DNA of 64,000 bases, taken from Jiangella mangrovi. Lineage in GTDB: Bacteria > Actinomycetota > Actinomycetes > Jiangellales > Jiangellaceae. The translations under genes and the position numbers were made by a program. The stretch spans positions 1,116,001 to 1,180,000 of the forward strand of contig NZ_JACHMM010000001.1 in NCBI RefSeq assembly GCF_014204975.1. Direction: 5' to 3'. The notes under the pieces were generated by a model that did no database searches, had not been told where the DNA came from, and saw only the letters and a list, made by a program, of their open reading frames with translations. Shown one piece after another: positions 34,829 through 43,094 of the stretch (the first letter of the stretch is position 1; every line of letters starts with the position of its first letter).

Positions 34829-35773
34829 ATGCGCGACATCGCCGTATTCAGCGGGAGCGCCCACCCGCAACTGGCCGCCGAGATCTGTGCCCAGCTCGGG
34901 GCGGCCCTCAACCCCGTCCGCATCCAGCGCTTCGCCAACGACTGCCTCGAGGTGCAGCTGCAGGCGAACTGCCGCGAGCACGACGTGTTCCTGATCCAGC
35001 CCATCGTGCCGCCGGTGCAGGAGCACCTGGTCGAGCTGTTCCTCATGCTCGACGCCGCCCGGGGCGCCTCGGCCGCACGCATCACCGTCGTCATGCCGCA
35101 CTACGCCTACGCCCGGTCGGACAAGAAGGACGCGCCGCGCATCTCGATCGGCGGCCGGCTCATGGCCGACCTGCTGACCACGGCGGGCGCCAACCGCGTG
35201 CTGGCCATGACATTGCACTCGCCGCAGGTGCACGGGTTCTTCAGCGTCCCGGTCGACCAGCTGCACGCGCTGCGCGAGCTCGCGGCGCACTTCCAGGGCC
35301 ACGACCTCTCCAACACCGTCGTCGTCTCGCCCGACCTCGGCAACGCCAAGCCGGCGTCGGCGTTCGCGCGCATGCTGGGCGTCCCCGTGGCGGCCGGCGC
35401 GAAGCAGCGCTTCGCCGACGACAAGGTCACCATCACCGCGATCATCGGCGAGGTCGCCGGCCGCGACATCATCGTTCTCGACGACGAGATCGCCAAGGGC
35501 AGCACGCTGATCGAGCTGATGGACCGGCTGCGCGAGCGCGAGGCGCGGTCCATCCGGATCGCCTGCACGCACGGCCTGTTCGCCGACGACGCTCTGCGCC
35601 GGCTCGGCGACCAGCCCGACGTCGAGGAGATCGTCTGCACGAACACCGTCCCGCTGGCCAACGGCACCACGCATCCGAAGCTGACGGTGCTCTCGGTGGC
35701 CCCGCTGCTGGCCGAGGCGATCCGCCGGATCCACAACGGCGAGTCGGTCAGCGCGCTCTTCCACGACGCGTGA
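34829..35773 (+). CDS. prs: Ribose-phosphate pyrophosphokinase
   Basis: A 314-residue PRPP synthetase that converts ribose 5-phosphate and ATP to PRPP for nucleotide, His and Trp synthesis. The flexible loop is YAYARSDKKDAPRISIGGRL near residues 91-110. The second domain has VVVSPDLGNAKPA and the PRPP-loop VLDDEIAKGSTL, a variant of the usual DDxxxTxGT. The variant loops suggest the second actinobacterial PRPP synthetase type, not the canonical housekeeping one; a canonical prs may exist elsewhere. GAGAGAGG precedes the ATG. Confidence 0.87.
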   Translation: MRDIAVFSGSAHPQLAAEICAQLGAALNPVRIQRFANDCLEVQLQANCREHDVFLIQPIVPPVQEHLVELFLMLDAARGASAARITVVMPHYAYARSDKKDAPRISIGGRLMADLLTTAGANRVLAMTLHSPQVHGFFSVPVDQLHALRELAAHFQGHDLSNTVVVSPDLGNAKPASAFARMLGVPVAAGAKQRFADDKVTITAIIGEVAGRDIIVLDDEIAKGSTLIELMDRLREREARSIRIACTHGLFADDALRRLGDQPDVEEIVCTNTVPLANGTTHPKLTVLSVAPLLAEAIRRIHNGESVSALFHDA

Positions 35774-35854
35774 GATCTAGCTCACCCGCATCACCGGGAC
35801 CAATACGGGCATTTCCCGGACGGCGCCCGATTTCGCGCTCCATACTCAGTCCTC

Positions 35855-36115
35855 ATGACGAGGAGTCAGTTCGAGACCATGTCGGACTTCGCCGACCCGC
35901 TCACCGCTGTCACCCGCCGCGGCACGCTCGTGCCCGCCCAGCGCGAGGGGTTCATCGAGCTCGACGCCTCAGGTGAGCGCTTCGAGCTGCTCGGCCCGTT
36001 CGACAACGCCGCCGAGCTCGGCGACGACGTCGAGATCACCGGCGTCGTGGCGCCGCAGGGCCGCGGTGTCCGTGGCACGCCGGCCATGCTCGTGCGGCAC
36101 GTCCGCCGGCTCTGA
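35855..36115 (+). CDS. Hypothetical protein
   Basis: An 86-residue protein, mostly beta-strand by composition, with FIELDASGERFELLGPFD at about residues 33-50 and VEITGVVAPQGRGVRGTPAM near 60-79. The pattern resembles small OB-like or DUF5818-type domains, but I cannot assign a family. It lies 81 bp after prs on the same strand and is followed by a terminator shared with the convergent rhodanese gene. Confidence 0.65.
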   Translation: MTRSQFETMSDFADPLTAVTRRGTLVPAQREGFIELDASGERFELLGPFDNAAELGDDVEITGVVAPQGRGVRGTPAMLVRHVRRL

Positions 36116-36141
36116 GACTCCACCCTTCCCAGCAACGACGA

Positions 36142-36167
36142 AGCGGGCGGCCGCCTGGCCGCCCGCT
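36142..36167. terminator. Hairpin terminator between convergent genes
   Basis: AGCGGGCGGCC at 36142-36152 and GGCCGCCCGCT at 36157-36167, a perfect 11-bp stem with loop GCCT. It lies between the genes ending at 36115 (+) and 36195 (-). Confidence 0.8.
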
Positions 36168-36194
36168 CCTCGGTGTCTTCGGATGGTGCGGTGG

Positions 36195-36515
36195 CTACTC
36201 CGGCAGCCCGGTCTCGACCGGGTGCCCGGCGCGGATCCAGGCGTTGGTGCCGCCGGCGACGTTGCGGACGTCGTAGCCCTGCGCGTCGAGGTAGTCGGCC
36301 ACCTGCCCGCTGCGCCCGCCCACCGCGCACACGACGTAGACCGTGCGGTCGCGCGGGATGTCGTCGATCTGCTCGATGACCGAGCCCATGGGGATCAGCT
36401 GCACGCCGGGGATGTGCGCCTCGACGTACTCGCCCGGCTCGCGGACGTCGACGATGGCCGCGCCGTCCTTCCACTGCGTCACCAGCTCGTCGACGCTGAC
36501 CTCGCCGGCGCTCAC
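36195..36515 (-). CDS. Rhodanese-like domain protein
   Basis: A 106-residue single rhodanese domain: AIVDVREPGEYVEAHIPGV near residues 19-37 and the active-site loop VVCAVGGRSGQVADYL with the catalytic Cys near residue 62. Such proteins transfer sulfane sulfur. The GTG start at 36515 overlaps the stop codon of ideR (GTGA), so the two are translationally coupled. The pairing suggests a link between metal regulation and sulfur or Fe-S chemistry, but this is inference. Confidence 0.9.
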   Translation of the reverse strand: MSAGEVSVDELVTQWKDGAAIVDVREPGEYVEAHIPGVQLIPMGSVIEQIDDIPRDRTVYVVCAVGGRSGQVADYLDAQGYDVRNVAGGTNAWIRAGHPVETGLPE

Positions 36516-37195
36516 GGGATGCTCACGAAGATGTGCGCTGCGTCGGCCGCGGACAGCTCGACGGTCTCGGTGCTGCGCACCTGCACGCCGTTGTCGGTCG
36601 TGGTGGCCCGCACGGTGCGGCCCGGCACGATCTCGGCCTCGCGCAGGCTGGCCAGCAGCTTCTCGTCGACCTGCAGCGGCTCGCCGATGTGCCGGACGGT
36701 GACCTCGGCGCCGTCGGTGGTGCCGGCCTGGCGCAGCTGCCGGACACCGGAGCGGAAGTCCTCGACCACCGTGGCGCTGCCCAGCTCGGCCAGCCCCGGG
36801 ATGGGGTTGCCGTAGGGGTCGGCCGCCGGCTCGTGCAGGAGGTCGACCAGGCGCCGCTCGACCGCCTCGGAGACGACGTGCTCCCAGCGGCAGGCCTCGT
36901 TGTGCACGAGCTCCCAGTCGAGCCCGATGACGTCGACCAGGAGGCGCTCGACCAGGCGGTGCTTGCGCATGACGCGCATGGCGAGCAGGCGACCCTTCTC
37001 GGACAGCTCGAGGTGGCGGTCCTCGTCGACGTGCAGCAGGCCGTCGCGCTCCATGCGGGCGACGGTCTGGCTGACGGTGGGGCCGGACTGGTGCAGTCGC
37101 TCGGCGATGCGCGCCCGGAGGGGGACGATGCCTTCCTCTTCGAGCTCGAAGATCGTCTTGAGGTACATCTCTGTCGTATCGATGAGGTCGCTCAC
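36512..37195 (-). CDS. ideR: Iron-dependent transcriptional repressor of the DtxR/IdeR family
   Basis: A 227-residue metalloregulator. The winged helix is at residues 1-65 (IAERLHQSGPTVSQTVARME recognition region). The metal ligands of IdeR/DtxR are all present at the expected numbers: Met10, Cys102, Glu105 and His106 (site 2) and His79, Glu83 and His98 (site 1). The C-terminal SH3-like domain follows (PGRTVRATTTDNGV). With Fe(II) bound it should repress siderophore and iron-uptake genes and activate storage genes. It starts with GTG and is co-transcribed with the rhodanese gene. Confidence 0.93.
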   Translation of the reverse strand: MSDLIDTTEMYLKTIFELEEEGIVPLRARIAERLHQSGPTVSQTVARMERDGLLHVDEDRHLELSEKGRLLAMRVMRKHRLVERLLVDVIGLDWELVHNEACRWEHVVSEAVERRLVDLLHEPAADPYGNPIPGLAELGSATVVEDFRSGVRQLRQAGTTDGAEVTVRHIGEPLQVDEKLLASLREAEIVPGRTVRATTTDNGVQVRSTETVELSAADAAHIFVSIP

Positions 37196-37387
37196 CGGAC
37201 GGCTCTCCTCGCATCACTCAGAAGTCGAAATGACCTGGGCCTCGTGGTGCCCTCGGTCCCGCGCAACCCGCCGGGGTTGGGGTTGATACGTCCGAGCTTA
37301 TCGCGACCGCGTCTCGTTTTCCGGTTCCGCTCAGGTCAGCGGCACTGGACCAAGACGCCGGGTGCTCGCTCATGGGAGGATCACGGG

Positions 37388-38188
37388 GTGCCGGTTGTGA
37401 GCGTCCTGAGCCTCAAGGGCGGCGTCGGTAAGACGTCGGTCGCCCTCGGGCTGGCCGGAGCGGCCCTGGCACAGCGGTTGCGCTGCGTCGTCGTCGACCT
37501 CGATCCGCAGGGCAACGCCACCACGGTGCTCTCCCCCGGCGACGTGAAGTTCACCGCCAACGACGTGCTGGCCCGCGACCACCCGGTGGCCATCGGCGAC
37601 GCCCTCGCCGTCAGCGGCTGGGGCGAGCAGGTCCGTCTCCTGGCCGGTGAGCCGGCGCTCGAACGGCGCAACCATCCGCCCGACGGCGTCCCGGGCCGCC
37701 ACTACGTGCGCACCGCCCTCGCGGGTCTGCGCGACGCCGACCTCGTCCTGCTCGACTGCCCGCCGAGCCTCGCCGAGCTGACCCGCAACGCGCTGGCCGC
37801 CAGCGACGTCGCCCTCGTGGTCACGGAGCCGACGGCGTTCGCCCTGGCCGGCGCCCAGCAGGCCCTCGATGCCGTCGACGCCGTCCGCCGGGCCCACAAC
37901 CTGCGGCTGCGGCCGGCCGGCATCGTCGTCAACCGCTTCCGAGCCGGGTCCGCGGAGCACCGGTTCCGCCTCGACGAGCTCATCGCCGCCTACCGCGACC
38001 TCGTCATCGACCCCGTCCTGCCGGAGCGCTCGGCCATCTCGCGGGCCCAGGGCGCCGGGCTGCCGGTCCAGCGCTGGCCGTCGCCGGGCGCCCGCGAGGC
38101 CGGCCGGGTCTTCGCCGGGTACCTCGAGCTGATCATGCGATCGGCCGGGGTCGGCGCCGGCCCGTTCTCGAAGGGGGCTTCCCGATGA
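37388..38188 (+). CDS. Orphan ParA-family ATPase
   Basis: A 266-residue deviant-Walker ATPase. Walker A is LKGGVGKTS at residues 8-16 with the ParA signature Lys, Walker A' is VVVDLDPQGNATT, and Walker B is LVLLDCPPSLAEL. No ParB-like gene follows. Instead an ATGA overlap couples it to a 94-residue basic protein. GTG start with GGGAGG upstream. By family it should dimerise on ATP and bind DNA or membrane cargo; the cargo is probably linked to the small partner. Unlikely to be the main chromosome-partition ParA. Confidence 0.87.
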   Translation: MPVVSVLSLKGGVGKTSVALGLAGAALAQRLRCVVVDLDPQGNATTVLSPGDVKFTANDVLARDHPVAIGDALAVSGWGEQVRLLAGEPALERRNHPPDGVPGRHYVRTALAGLRDADLVLLDCPPSLAELTRNALAASDVALVVTEPTAFALAGAQQALDAVDAVRRAHNLRLRPAGIVVNRFRAGSAEHRFRLDELIAAYRDLVIDPVLPERSAISRAQGAGLPVQRWPSPGAREAGRVFAGYLELIMRSAGVGAGPFSKGASR

Positions 38189-38469
38189 GCGGCTCCATGC
38201 CCGCGCCGCGGCCCGCGCTGGTGCGCCGGTCCGACGGCACGGTGGGCTCCACCGGCGGCCACCTGTCGTCGCTCGCCGTCGACGAGGCCGCCGTCGCCAA
38301 GGCGGTCAAGAAGCACAAGAAGAAGACCCACTCCGGCGACGACGACGCCGAGCTGACGGTCCCGCTGTCCAAGCGCGACCGCAAGCGGCTGCGGCGCAAG
38401 GCCGACGCCTACGGCTGGACCGCCGAGGAGGCCGCGGCGCACGTGCTGCGCGCCTGGGCCGACGAGTAA
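38185..38469 (+). CDS. Small basic protein, partner of the ParA-like ATPase
   Basis: A 94-residue protein that overlaps the ParA-like gene by 4 bp (ATGA). The N-terminal third is disordered (PAPRPALVRRSDGTVG). The middle is a lysine cluster (KAVKKHKKKTHSG), and the end is a helical segment (LSKRDRKRLRRKADAYGWTA, then AAAHVLRAWADE). This could be a DNA- or nucleoid-binding adaptor that stimulates the ATPase, much as ParB N-termini do. No family recognised. Confidence 0.7.
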   Translation: MSGSMPAPRPALVRRSDGTVGSTGGHLSSLAVDEAAVAKAVKKHKKKTHSGDDDAELTVPLSKRDRKRLRRKADAYGWTAEEAAAHVLRAWADE

Positions 38470-38551
38470 CCCCGTCGCCGACCGCGAGGTCCCAGGCGGC
38501 GGCGAGTCCCCCGAGGGAAAGGGAATCAGCCCCGGCTTCACGGTCCTGCAG

Positions 38552-39073
38552 GTGCCCGTACCTGCCGTGGAGTCGTTCGTCCGGGGCCGGTTCGAGCACT
38601 ACGACCCCGCATACCTGTCGGCCGACCCCGCGTTCACGCACGCGCACGTCACGGTGCTGGCACCGTTCCTGCCCGCACCGACGGCGGGCGAGCTGGCCAC
38701 GGTCGGGGCGATCCTGGCCGGGACCGAGCCGATCGCGTTCGAGCTGCGCCGGCTCGAGACGTTCCCGAACGGCATCATCTACCTCGCGCCGGAGCCCGAC
38801 GACCCGTTCCGTGCGCTGACCGAGCGGTTCGTCTCGGCGTTCCCGCAATGTCCCCCGTACGGCGGGCAGTTCCCCGACATCGTGCCGCACGTGACCCTCG
38901 ACCAGCGCTCGGCCGACGTCTCGGTGGAGTCCACCCGAGACCGGCTCGGCGACTCCGTGCCGGTGCGCTGCGTGGCCGACCGCGTCGACCTCGCGTGGTA
39001 CGAGCCGGGCCGGACCCGGATCCTGACCAGCTGGCCCCTCGGGGTCAGAGCTGGATCGCCTTCAGCTCGGTGA
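38552..39073 (+). CDS. 2'-5' RNA ligase family (2H phosphoesterase) protein
   Basis: A 173-residue protein with the two HxT motifs of the 2H superfamily: HAHVTVLAPF near residues 29-38 and VPHVTLDQRS near 111-120. Such enzymes hydrolyse or ligate cyclic phosphodiesters on RNA or nucleotides. GTG 38552 is the first start codon in this frame, although the frame is open upstream and a family-like TVLQVPVP begins three codons earlier. The 3' end overlaps the convergent aldehyde dehydrogenase gene by 29 bp. Confidence 0.8.
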   Translation: MPVPAVESFVRGRFEHYDPAYLSADPAFTHAHVTVLAPFLPAPTAGELATVGAILAGTEPIAFELRRLETFPNGIIYLAPEPDDPFRALTERFVSAFPQCPPYGGQFPDIVPHVTLDQRSADVSVESTRDRLGDSVPVRCVADRVDLAWYEPGRTRILTSWPLGVRAGSPSAR

Positions 39074-40493
39074 ACTCCTCGACGCCCGCCACGCCCATCT
39101 CGCGGCCGGTGCCGGACTGCTTGGTGCCGCCGAACGGCGCGAGCGGGTTGAACCGGCCACCGTTGACGTAGACCTGGCCGGCCTCGAGCCGCCCCGCGAC
39201 GGCGAGGGCGTGGTCGCGCTCGCCGAAGACCGCGGCGCCGAGGCCGTAGATCGTCCCGTTGGCGATCGCCACCGCCTCGTCCTCCGAGTGGTACGGGATC
39301 ACGCTGAGCACCGGGCCGAAGATCTCCTCCTGAGCGACGACCGACCGCGGGTCGACGTTCGCGAAGATCGTCGGGCGGATGAACGCGCCCCGTTCGAGGC
39401 CGGGGACCCGCCCCGGCCCGCCGTGGACGAGGTCCAGCCCGGCGGCGACGCCGCGCTCGATGTAGGCGTTGACCCGTTCCCATTGGGCCTCGGAGGCGAG
39501 CGGGCCGAGCCGGGTGGTCTCGTCCCACGGGTCGCCGACGGTGTACGCCTGGGCCGCGTCGACCAGCGCGGCCACGATCTCGTCGTGCCGGTCGGCCGGG
39601 ACCAGCAGCCGGGTCCACGCGCCGCAGGCCTGGCCGCTGTTGGTCCAGCTGTAGGCGAGCGTCTCGGCGACGGCGTGCTCCAGGTCGGCGTCGGGCAGGA
39701 CGAGGTTCGCGGTCTTGCCGCCCAGCTCCAGCGCGACCCGCTTGACGGTGTCCGACGCCGCGACGGCGACGCGCTTGCCGACGGCGGTGGACCCGGTGAA
39801 CGAGACCATGTCGATGCCGGCGTGGGTGGTGATCGCCTCGCCGACGACCGCGCCGACGCCGTGGACGATGTTCAGCGCACCCGCCGGCAGGCCCGCCGCG
39901 GCCGCCGCCTCGGCCAGGATCGGCGCGGTCAGAGGGGCGGTCTCGGCCGGCTTGAGCACGACGGTGTTGCCGGCCAGCAGCGCCGGCGCGATCTTCGTGA
40001 TCACCTGCTGGAGCGGGAAGTTCCACGGCGTGAGCGCCCCGACGACGCCGACCGGTTCGCGGACGACCAGGGAGTTCCCGATCTCCTCGGTCCAGGCGAT
40101 CGTGCCGGCGAGGCTCGCGACCGCCTCGGTGACGGCGACCGGGAAGCCCGCGTGGGCGGCCCGCGCGAGCGCGATCGGGGCGCCAATCTCGGCGGTGATG
40201 GCGCGGGCGATCCGCTCGCGGCGAGTTTCCAGCTCGCCGGCCAGCCGGTGCAGCACGGCGCCGCGGTCCGCAGGGCTGGTCGAGGACCACGCCGGGAGGG
40301 CGGCGCGGGCGGCCGCCACCGCGCGGTCGACGTCGGCGGCGGAGCCTCGCGGGACGGTCGCCACGACGGCGCCGTCGACCGGGCTGACGACCTCCATGGT
40401 CGGGCCGTCGCCGGGGGCGGTCGCGCCGCCGATCCAGTGCCCGGCGATGTCGAGCTCGTGCGGTGCGGGGACGAGTGTGAGTGCGTTGGTCAT
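39045..40493 (-). CDS. Aldehyde dehydrogenase family protein
   Basis: A 482-residue NAD(P)+-dependent aldehyde dehydrogenase. Visible motifs: LTPWNFPLQQVITKIAPAL, FTGSTAVGKRV, the general base in LELGGK, the catalytic Cys near 290 in GQACGAWTRLLVP, and EIFGPVLSVIPY. ATG 40493 has GGTGG upstream; an in-frame start at 40529 is less likely. It is followed on its promoter side by a divergently irrelevant, same-strand MmyB-type regulator that may control it. The aldehyde substrate is unknown. Confidence 0.92.
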   Translation of the reverse strand: MTNALTLVPAPHELDIAGHWIGGATAPGDGPTMEVVSPVDGAVVATVPRGSAADVDRAVAAARAALPAWSSTSPADRGAVLHRLAGELETRRERIARAITAEIGAPIALARAAHAGFPVAVTEAVASLAGTIAWTEEIGNSLVVREPVGVVGALTPWNFPLQQVITKIAPALLAGNTVVLKPAETAPLTAPILAEAAAAAGLPAGALNIVHGVGAVVGEAITTHAGIDMVSFTGSTAVGKRVAVAASDTVKRVALELGGKTANLVLPDADLEHAVAETLAYSWTNSGQACGAWTRLLVPADRHDEIVAALVDAAQAYTVGDPWDETTRLGPLASEAQWERVNAYIERGVAAGLDLVHGGPGRVPGLERGAFIRPTIFANVDPRSVVAQEEIFGPVLSVIPYHSEDEAVAIANGTIYGLGAAVFGERDHALAVAGRLEAGQVYVNGGRFNPLAPFGGTKQSGTGREMGVAGVEEFTELKAIQL

Positions 40494-40556
40494 GCTTCCA
40501 CCCTGTGGCGGTGCCGCCGGTCGAACCATGCCCGGTCGATCCCCCTCAGCCGGCCG

Positions 40557-41348
40557 TCAGCCGGTGGTGAAGACGGTCAGGACCTGGGACCGGTCCGGGT
40601 CGATCAGATTGTCGCCGCGGACGTCGATGACTCCGAGGTCCCGGTGGACGAGCCGCTTCGGCGGGCACACCGCGTCCGGCACCGGCTGGGTCGCCCAGAC
40701 GGCGGCGAACTCGGGGCTGCGACGGCGAAGCTCGGCGACCAGCGTGGCGGCGGGTGAGCGCGGACCGGCCGCAGCGGACGCCGTCGCCAATCCCGCGACC
40801 AGGGACCGCGAGTGCGCCGCGTGGTCCTCGGCCGGCGTGAGCATGCGTTCGGAGGGGTCGGTGAACCAGCGGTAGGCCCGACTGCGCGCCGCCCCGGTGT
40901 GCCGCGACTCGTCGCCCAGCAGGTCCCTGGCGGCCGGGGTCTGCAGCAGCGTCCGGCCGACGGCGTCGGACACCATGGCCGGCACGTCGTCGCCCAGCCG
41001 GTCGAGGACGCGGCGCAGGCCGGGTGCGACCTCGCCCGGGCCGTCGTCCGGTCCGCCGGCTCGCGGTGGTGCGGCCCGGCCGGCGAGGTCGAACAGGTAC
41101 GCCCGTTCGCCGTCGGTCAGCCGCAGCGCGCGGGCGAGCGACGTCAGCACCTGGCCCGACGGCACCGGCCCCCGTCGCTGCTCGATCCGGGTGTAGTAGT
41201 CGGCCGAGATGCCACCCAGCAGGGCGACCTCGTCGCGGCGCAGACCCGGCGTGCGCCGCGCCCCCGGTCCGGGCGGCAACCCGACGTCGTCGGGTCGGAG
41301 TGCCGCCCGGCGGGAGCGGAGGAAGTCGGCCAGCTGGGCTCGTTGCAC
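40557..41348 (-). CDS. XRE family transcriptional regulator with MmyB-like ligand-binding domain
   Basis: A 263-residue regulator. The N-terminal HTH has FLRSRRAALRPDDVGLP and LRRDEVALLGGISADYYTRIE, the hallmark of the MmyB family. The C-terminal PAS-like domain (RVLDRLGDDVPAMVSDAVG, then YRWFTDPSERML) binds fatty acids or small ligands in known relatives. GTG start. It lies 63 bp upstream of the aldehyde dehydrogenase on the same strand, so it may be co-transcribed with it. Confidence 0.88.
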   Translation of the reverse strand: MQRAQLADFLRSRRAALRPDDVGLPPGPGARRTPGLRRDEVALLGGISADYYTRIEQRRGPVPSGQVLTSLARALRLTDGERAYLFDLAGRAAPPRAGGPDDGPGEVAPGLRRVLDRLGDDVPAMVSDAVGRTLLQTPAARDLLGDESRHTGAARSRAYRWFTDPSERMLTPAEDHAAHSRSLVAGLATASAAAGPRSPAATLVAELRRRSPEFAAVWATQPVPDAVCPPKRLVHRDLGVIDVRGDNLIDPDRSQVLTVFTTG

Positions 41349-41399
41349 ACCCTCTCAACAGCGCCGCTGCCGGCCGCGATTCCGCCGTCGCACGACGGG

Positions 41400-42986
41400 T
41401 CAGGCCTCCTGCGCCCCGGGGTTCCCGGCCTCGATGACGTACGAGGCGCCGGTCCGCAGCGGCGCGCCCGGCGTCGAGACCTGGTCGAGGATGCGGTAGT
41501 CGACCTCGTAGGTGTCGCGGTCGAGCCGGCAGGACACGTAGCCGCGGCGGTTGCTGTTGTAGCGCAGGTGCGGGTTCTCCGGCAGGACGGAGGTGTAGTA
41601 CGAGGACAGGTCGGTGCCGTTGCCGCCGGACGTGATCGACGTGCAGACCAGCTCGGTGCCGATGACCGGCGACGACTCGTTCTCGAAGTTCTGCCGCAGG
41701 TCGGACATGAAGTGGGCGTGGATGTCGCCGGTCAGCACGACGAAGTTCTCCACCTCGCGGTCCACGACGTAGTCCATGAGCCGCTGCCGCGACGCCCGGT
41801 AGCCGTCCCAGGCGTCGGTGAGCCCGGCGTCGCGGTCGTCGCCCGGGATCGCGCCGCCGGCCTCGAGGTCGAGGTTCGCGAACAGCACCTGCTGCGGCAC
41901 GACGTTCCAGACGGCGGTCGACTCGCCCAGCTGCTGCTCCAGCCAGGTCGCCTGCGCCGAGCCGAGGATGGTCGCCGACGGGTCGAGGTCGCCGCCGCAC
42001 ATCGCCGGGTAGGTGTCGTTGCAGGGCTGGTTGGTGCGGTACTGCCGGGTGTCCAGCACGCTGAACCGGGCGGTGTCGCCGTAGGTGAACCCGCGGTACA
42101 GTGGAAGGTCGGCGCCGACGGCACGGCGGTCGGCGCGCAGCGGCATGTGCTCCCAGTACGCCTTGTAGGCGGCCGCCCGGCGCCGGGTGAAGTCCTCGAG
42201 CGAGCCGTTGCCCTGGTTGGAGTCGGTGTTCGTCGGCAGCAGCGCGGCGTAGTTGTTGTCGACCTCGTGGTCGTCCCAGGTCACGATCCACGGCGCGACC
42301 AGGTGCGCGGCCTGCAGGTCGGGGTCGGTGCGGTACTGCGCGTGCCGGCGGCGGTAGTCGTCCAGGCTCTGGATCTCGCGGCCGACGTGCGAGCGGAGCG
42401 CGTTCGGGTTGCCCTGCCCCTCGTAGAGGTAGTCGCCGAGGTGGAAGACCACGTCCGGGTTCTCACCGGCCAAGTGCCGGTAGGCGGTGAAGTAGCCCTG
42501 CTCCCAGTTCGAGCAGGACGCGAACGCGAAGCTGACCGGCGGCGTCGTGCCCGGCGCCGGGGCCGTTCGGGTGCGGCCCACCGGCGAGACGTCGCCGCCG
42601 ACGATGAAGCGGTAGTAGTACCAGCGGTGCGGCTTCAGGCCCCGCACGTCGACGTGCACGGTGTGCGCGTCCTCGGCCTTGGCCAGGTCGACGCCCTGGC
42701 GGACCAGACGGCGGAAGCTCTCGGTCTCGGAGACCTGCCAGCGGACGGGGACGCTGCGCGAGGTCATGCCGCCGTTGGGCTCCAGCGGCTGCGGCGCGAG
42801 GCGGGTCCACAGCACCACGCCGTCGGGCAGCGGGTCGCCCGAGGAGACGCCGAGCGTGAACGGGTAGTCGAGGATGCGCTCGTCGGCGTTCGCGAGCGTC
42901 GGGACGAAGGCGATGGTGGCGAGGGCGCCGGCGCCGGCCAGCACCTGCCGGCGGCCGAGCAGGGGTCCGTGGGACATCGGGGGCAC
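41400..42986 (-). CDS. phoD: Alkaline phosphatase D (PhoD) family protein
   Basis: A 528-residue exported phosphodiesterase/phosphomonoesterase. The N-terminus has a Tat signal (GRRQVLAGAGALATIAF). A PhoD N-terminal Ig-like domain (YPFTLGVSSGDPLPDGVVLW) precedes the metallophosphatase core with FASCSNWEQG (Cys ligand), VVFHLGDYLYEG, VTWDDHEVDNNY and VVLTGDIHAHF. The enzyme uses Fe3+ and Ca2+ and is normally induced by phosphate starvation. An ATG at 42977 is an alternative start. It stands alone. Confidence 0.92.
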   Translation of the reverse strand: MPPMSHGPLLGRRQVLAGAGALATIAFVPTLANADERILDYPFTLGVSSGDPLPDGVVLWTRLAPQPLEPNGGMTSRSVPVRWQVSETESFRRLVRQGVDLAKAEDAHTVHVDVRGLKPHRWYYYRFIVGGDVSPVGRTRTAPAPGTTPPVSFAFASCSNWEQGYFTAYRHLAGENPDVVFHLGDYLYEGQGNPNALRSHVGREIQSLDDYRRRHAQYRTDPDLQAAHLVAPWIVTWDDHEVDNNYAALLPTNTDSNQGNGSLEDFTRRRAAAYKAYWEHMPLRADRRAVGADLPLYRGFTYGDTARFSVLDTRQYRTNQPCNDTYPAMCGGDLDPSATILGSAQATWLEQQLGESTAVWNVVPQQVLFANLDLEAGGAIPGDDRDAGLTDAWDGYRASRQRLMDYVVDREVENFVVLTGDIHAHFMSDLRQNFENESSPVIGTELVCTSITSGGNGTDLSSYYTSVLPENPHLRYNSNRRGYVSCRLDRDTYEVDYRILDQVSTPGAPLRTGASYVIEAGNPGAQEA

Positions 42987-43094
42987 GCCTTTCTGCGGAG
43001 GGTGCCCCGATGCAACCGGCGGGCCGTGAACGCGAGCGGCGCGAACTCGTGATCGGCAGATGCCCGCCCGGTGAACGCTGTCGGCTGCTGCCGG

